The position numbers were made by a program, and so were the translations under genes. From assembly GCA_023418755.1 (NCBI GenBank), contig JAEZZE010000449.1, positions 1 through 8,800 on the forward strand: a DNA stretch of 8,800 nt, in the 5' to 3' direction. This stretch comes from Bacillota bacterium. GTDB lineage: Bacteria > Bacillota > Bacilli > Paenibacillales > Paenibacillaceae. The notes below the pieces were generated by a model that was given only the letters and a program-made list of their open reading frames with translations, was not told the DNA's origin and made no database searches. Position 1 is the first letter of the stretch, and each line of letters opens with the position of its first letter. Below, piece by piece: positions 6,605-8,800 of this stretch.

Positions 6605-6611
6605 CTACAAT
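6583..6611 (+). promoter_or_regulatory. putative promoter of the oxidoreductase gene
   Basis: TTTAAT (6583-6588), 17 bases and TACAAT (6606-6611) would place the start near 6618. The -10 box matches five of six positions and the -35 box only three of six, which fits activator-dependent expression. Confidence 0.35.
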
Positions 6612-6646
6612 AAGGGCGTAAGTTGAATTATTCGATATTCCACTTA
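6600..6646. promoter_or_regulatory. three AGTKGAA half-sites in the divergent promoter
   Basis: Half-sites lie at 6600-6606 (TTCAACT, reverse), 6621-6627 (AGTTGAA, forward) and 6638-6644 (TTCCACT, reverse). The second and third form a near-perfect inverted repeat, TAAGTTGAAT (6619-6628) with ATTCCACTTA (6637-6646), nine of ten bases paired over an eight-base centre. The first touches both putative promoters. This is a candidate operator for the adjacent AraC-type protein or for an unlinked repressor. Confidence 0.5.
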
Positions 6647-6666
6647 GCAGAGGAGCGGATCATCGC

Positions 6667-7638
6667 ATGACGTTGAAGCTTGGTTTTATCGGTACCGGCG
6701 GCATTGCCAATCAACACATTCGCAATCTGGTGCAGATGGAAGGCGTCGAGCTGGCAGCCTTCTACGACGTCGACATCGAACGGGCGCGGAAAGCCGCGTC
6801 CGAGCATGCCGGCGCGAAAGCGTATTCGAAATTGGACGATATGCTGGACGGCTCCCGATTGGACGGCGTTTACGTATGCGTCCCTCCGATGGCGCACGGG
6901 GAAGCGGAAGATCGGCTTATCGAGCGAGGCATTCCCTTTCTGGTGGAAAAGCCTCTCGGCATCGACCGGGACATTCCGCGATCCATCGGCGCCAAGGTGA
7001 AAAATCGCAAAATCATAACTTCCGTCGGCTTTCATTGGCGTTATCATGAATCTGCGGCGCTTGCCAAAAAGCTGCTGGCGGACAGCAAACCCGGCATGGC
7101 GCTCGGCTACTGGATGGGCGGAATGCCGATGGTTCCGTGGTGGAGAGTGCAGGCCGGGTCCGGCGGACAATTCGTCGAGCAGACGACGCACATCGTCGAC
7201 CTTCTCCGCTACGTATGCGGGGAAGTGCAAGAGGTATATGCGGCCTACGCGCTCCGCGTAATGGGAGAGAAGGTGGAGGGCACCGACGTACCCGACGTCG
7301 GCACCGTAACGCTGAAGCTGGCTAATGGCATGGTGGCGACGATCTCCAACACCTGTCTGCTGCCGATCGGCCATCATGTGGGCTTGGATATTTATACCGG
7401 CAACGGCGTTCTGGAGCTAAGGGGCGACGGGCTCAAGGAGCTGACCGCCGCGGGAACGACCGTACATCCGAACGTCGCCAATCCGTACTACGTCGAGGAC
7501 GAGGCTTTCCTTCATGCTTTGCGTACCGGAGACACATCTCGTATTTTGTCCGACTACGAGGATTCGCTGATCACTCATGAAGTTACGATTGCCGCGAACG
7601 AATCGGCCCTGTCCGGGCAGCCCGTGAAGTTAGGTTGA
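6667..7638 (+). CDS. Gfo/Idh/MocA-family NAD(P)-dependent oxidoreductase
   Basis: This is a 323-residue cytoplasmic dehydrogenase that oxidises or reduces a sugar, inositol or related polyol with NAD(P). The N-terminal Rossmann fold starts LGFIGTGGIANQH (glycine motif G9-x-G11-G12-x-A14). Asp34 in FYDVD follows strand 2, the position where an acidic residue usually favours NAD; this is an inference. EKPLG (94-98) is the family signature with catalytic-region Lys95. In the C-terminal domain GGQFVEQTTHIVDLLRYVCG carries His175 and Asp178 at the usual active-site position. The length is slightly below the common 330-380. ATG 6667 follows GAGGAG at 6650-6655 with a rather long gap of 11 bases. 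The next gene, 185 bases on, probably acts in the same pathway. The substrate cannot be assigned. Confidence 0.93.
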   Translation: MTLKLGFIGTGGIANQHIRNLVQMEGVELAAFYDVDIERARKAASEHAGAKAYSKLDDMLDGSRLDGVYVCVPPMAHGEAEDRLIERGIPFLVEKPLGIDRDIPRSIGAKVKNRKIITSVGFHWRYHESAALAKKLLADSKPGMALGYWMGGMPMVPWWRVQAGSGGQFVEQTTHIVDLLRYVCGEVQEVYAAYALRVMGEKVEGTDVPDVGTVTLKLANGMVATISNTCLLPIGHHVGLDIYTGNGVLELRGDGLKELTAAGTTVHPNVANPYYVEDEAFLHALRTGDTSRILSDYEDSLITHEVTIAANESALSGQPVKLG

Positions 7639-7821
7639 ACGGCTCATCATATTCTGAATTACTGGGATGAGCGAAGAGAGGCTGAACGGATTACCATATT
7701 CTGAATCACTGGGATGAGCGAAGAGAGGCTGAACGGATTTCCACATTCTGAATCCCTAGGATGAGCGATGAGAGGCTGAACGGATTACCACACTCAGAAT
7801 TACGGGGAGGAGCCTGGAGCG
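7634..7821 (+). repeat. four tandem 47-base repeats between the two enzyme genes
   Basis: The units are 7634-7680, 7681-7727, 7728-7774 and 7775-7821. Units 1-2 and 2-3 differ at five positions each; unit 4 is diverged, especially in its last third, where it carries the ribosome-binding region of the isomerase gene. The first unit includes the oxidoreductase stop codon. Each of the first three carries GGATGAGCG, so an ATG starts a 16-codon frame whose TGA overlaps the next ATG (ATGA at 7714-7717 and 7761-7764). The mini-peptides would be MSEERLNGLPYSESLG and MSEERLNGFPHSESLG. The third frame (MSDERLNGLPHSELRGG) runs in frame into the isomerase. No good ribosome binding site stands before these ATGs, so translation is uncertain. 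The units are contiguous and have no spacers, so this is not CRISPR. Confidence 0.9.
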
Positions 7822-7823
7822 AC

Positions 7824-8591
7824 ATGAAATTTTCGTTATGTATCGGAGCTTATCAGGGCAAAGACGTCGTCTACCATCTGGAAAAAGTAAAAGAGCACGG
7901 ATTCCAGGGGCTGGAATATTACGCTTGGTGGGAGCTGGGCGATCTGAAGAAGCTGGCGGCGGAACAGGAGCGAATCGGCGTCGGGCTCAGCGCCACCTGC
8001 ACGAAGTTCATCAGTCTGGTGGATGAATCGCTGCGCGACGCGTATATCGAAGGCGTCCGGCAGACAATCGAGGCTTGCCGCGTTCTCGGCGTGCGTTCCG
8101 CCATTTCCCAGACGGGCAACGTGCTCGAGGGCATACCGAGGGATCGGCAGCGGCAGACGATGGTGGAGACGTTAAAGCGCTGCGCGCCTCTGCTGGAGGA
8201 GGCTGGAATCGTGCTGGAGGTCGAGCCGCTGAACGGACTGGTCGATCATGCCGGCCACTTCCTGCAGCGCTCCGACGAATCGGTCGACGTCATCGACCAA
8301 GTCGGCAGCCCGAACGTCAAGCTCGTGTTCGACGTCTACCATCAGCAGATTACCGAGGGCAACGTCATCCGCAACGCCACAGGCTACATCGACCGCATCA
8401 ACCACTATCATATCGCCGACAACCCGGGACGCAAGCAGCCTGGCACGGGCGAGCTGAACTACGTGAACATTTTGCGCGCCATCAAGGGCACCGGTTTCTC
8501 CGGCTTCGTCGGCCTGGAGTGCGGCTACACGATCGATCCGGACGAGGCTATCCAGCAGTTTAAGGAAGAAATTCTGTCTCAGGTGTTGTAA
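7824..8591 (+). CDS. hydroxypyruvate isomerase-family TIM-barrel enzyme
   Basis: This is a 255-residue cytoplasmic metal-dependent sugar isomerase or epimerase of the AP-endonuclease-2-like TIM-barrel superfamily. The closest pattern is hydroxypyruvate isomerase: LEVEPLN (E134), FDVYHQQ (D170), NHYHIADNPGRKQPGTGELN (H196) and VGLECG (E232) match the usual metal ligands and paired catalytic glutamates. The 2-keto-inositol isomerase and ketose epimerase branches remain possible, so no gene name is given. I chose ATG 7824, where the family's usual start MKFSLCIGAY lies, with GGAG close upstream (7816-7819) and GGGGAGGAG at 7804-7812. An in-frame ATG at 7761 would add 21 residues encoded by the tandem repeats. 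With the upstream oxidoreductase it probably forms a two-enzyme sugar pathway controlled by the divergent AraC-type regulator. A terminator follows four bases after the stop. Confidence 0.92.
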   Translation: MKFSLCIGAYQGKDVVYHLEKVKEHGFQGLEYYAWWELGDLKKLAAEQERIGVGLSATCTKFISLVDESLRDAYIEGVRQTIEACRVLGVRSAISQTGNVLEGIPRDRQRQTMVETLKRCAPLLEEAGIVLEVEPLNGLVDHAGHFLQRSDESVDVIDQVGSPNVKLVFDVYHQQITEGNVIRNATGYIDRINHYHIADNPGRKQPGTGELNYVNILRAIKGTGFSGFVGLECGYTIDPDEAIQQFKEEILSQVL

Positions 8592-8595
8592 GTAG

Positions 8596-8630
8596 AAAGG
8601 GGGTTGCCGGAATGGATGGCGGCCCCTTTT
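8596..8630 (+). terminator. rho-independent terminator after the isomerase gene
   Basis: AAAGGGGGTTGCC (8596-8608) pairs with GGCGGCCCCTTTT (8618-8630) over 13 positions, three of them G-U, around a nine-base loop. The 3' arm ends in TTTT. It closes the oxidoreductase-isomerase unit. Confidence 0.8.
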
Positions 8631-8635
8631 GAATT

Positions 8636-8800
8636 TAGCGGTCTGTTGGACCGTTAATGCGGCTGTTGGCGGGAAATCGCGGGATTAACGGTCTGCTGGA
8701 CCGCTATTGTGGGCTGTTGGCGAGAAAACGTGGAAATAGCGGTCTGTTGGACCAATAATGAGGCTATTGGCGGGAAAACGTGGAAATAGCGGTCAGCTGG
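8636..8800 (+). repeat. tandem 50-51 base repeats with hairpin core, runs off window
   Basis: The units are 8636-8685, 8686-8736, 8737-8786 and a partial one from 8787. Each begins TAGCGGTC or TAACGGTC. In units 1 and 2 the core CGGTC-TGYTG-GACCG can fold into a five-base-pair stem, extended to eight in unit 1 with one G-U pair; in unit 3 the right arm is degraded. The second half carries another TGTTGG or TATTGG followed by CGGGAAAACGTGGAAA. No coding frame or ribosome binding site is seen in 8592-8800. The pattern resembles intergenic REP-like families, but only this locus is visible. Confidence 0.85.

Noticed and set aside
7761..7823. Isomerase start at ATG 7761
   Set aside because: The added 21 residues are encoded by the tandem repeats. 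The family starts at MKFSLCIG and ribosome sites lie just before 7824. It is kept only as an open question in the repeat finding.
7634..8800. Two repeat arrays as possible CRISPR
   Set aside because: The 47-base and 50-51 base units are directly contiguous with no unique spacers, and no cas genes are visible.

Overview
The window looks like a stretch of a moderately GC-rich Firmicutes chromosome, most likely Paenibacillus, Cohnella or a close relative. The support is indirect: strong AAGGAGG-type ribosome binding sites, RHS and AraC proteins of a Paenibacillaceae style, and a GC level well above Bacillus. No rRNA or other phylogenetic marker is present, so this is an inference.

Left part (1-1564). 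The window opens inside an IS3-family insertion sequence. It holds the tail of orfA and an intact orfB with a complete DDE triad, joined by a probable -1 frameshift site. The element ends near 1064, inside or beside a broken RHS-repeat protein on the minus strand; only the RHS core and a short tail survive. A promoter and a structured leader of about 85 bases follow.

Middle part (1565-5624). Five genes run in one direction: an OmpR-family response regulator, a histidine kinase (ATGA overlap with the regulator), then after a 93-base gap carrying a likely regulated promoter an ABC ATPase and two ABC-2 type permeases, each joined to the previous gene by an ATGA overlap. This looks like a sensing-and-export module of the kind that protects cells from peptide antibiotics or moves a small hydrophobic compound; the substrate is unknown. 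The first permease is broken by a frameshift about 40 codons in, so the transporter may be inactive in this strain. The transporter proteins resemble actinobacterial ones.

Right part (5699-8591). An AraC-family regulator on the minus strand is divergent from a Gfo/Idh/MocA oxidoreductase and a hydroxypyruvate-isomerase-family TIM-barrel enzyme. Together they look like a small sugar or polyol catabolic unit under AraC-type control. The divergent promoter holds three copies of an AGTKGAA half-site. Between the two enzyme genes lie four tandem 47-base repeats that form a chain of overlapping mini-ORFs running in frame into the isomerase gene. A good terminator follows the isomerase, and then an array of 50-51 base repeats with a hairpin core runs off the window end.

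The most unusual points are the 47-base repeat chain, the broken permease in an otherwise intact module, and the kinase with a shortened ATP lid. I see no wholly new system that the sequence alone would prove.
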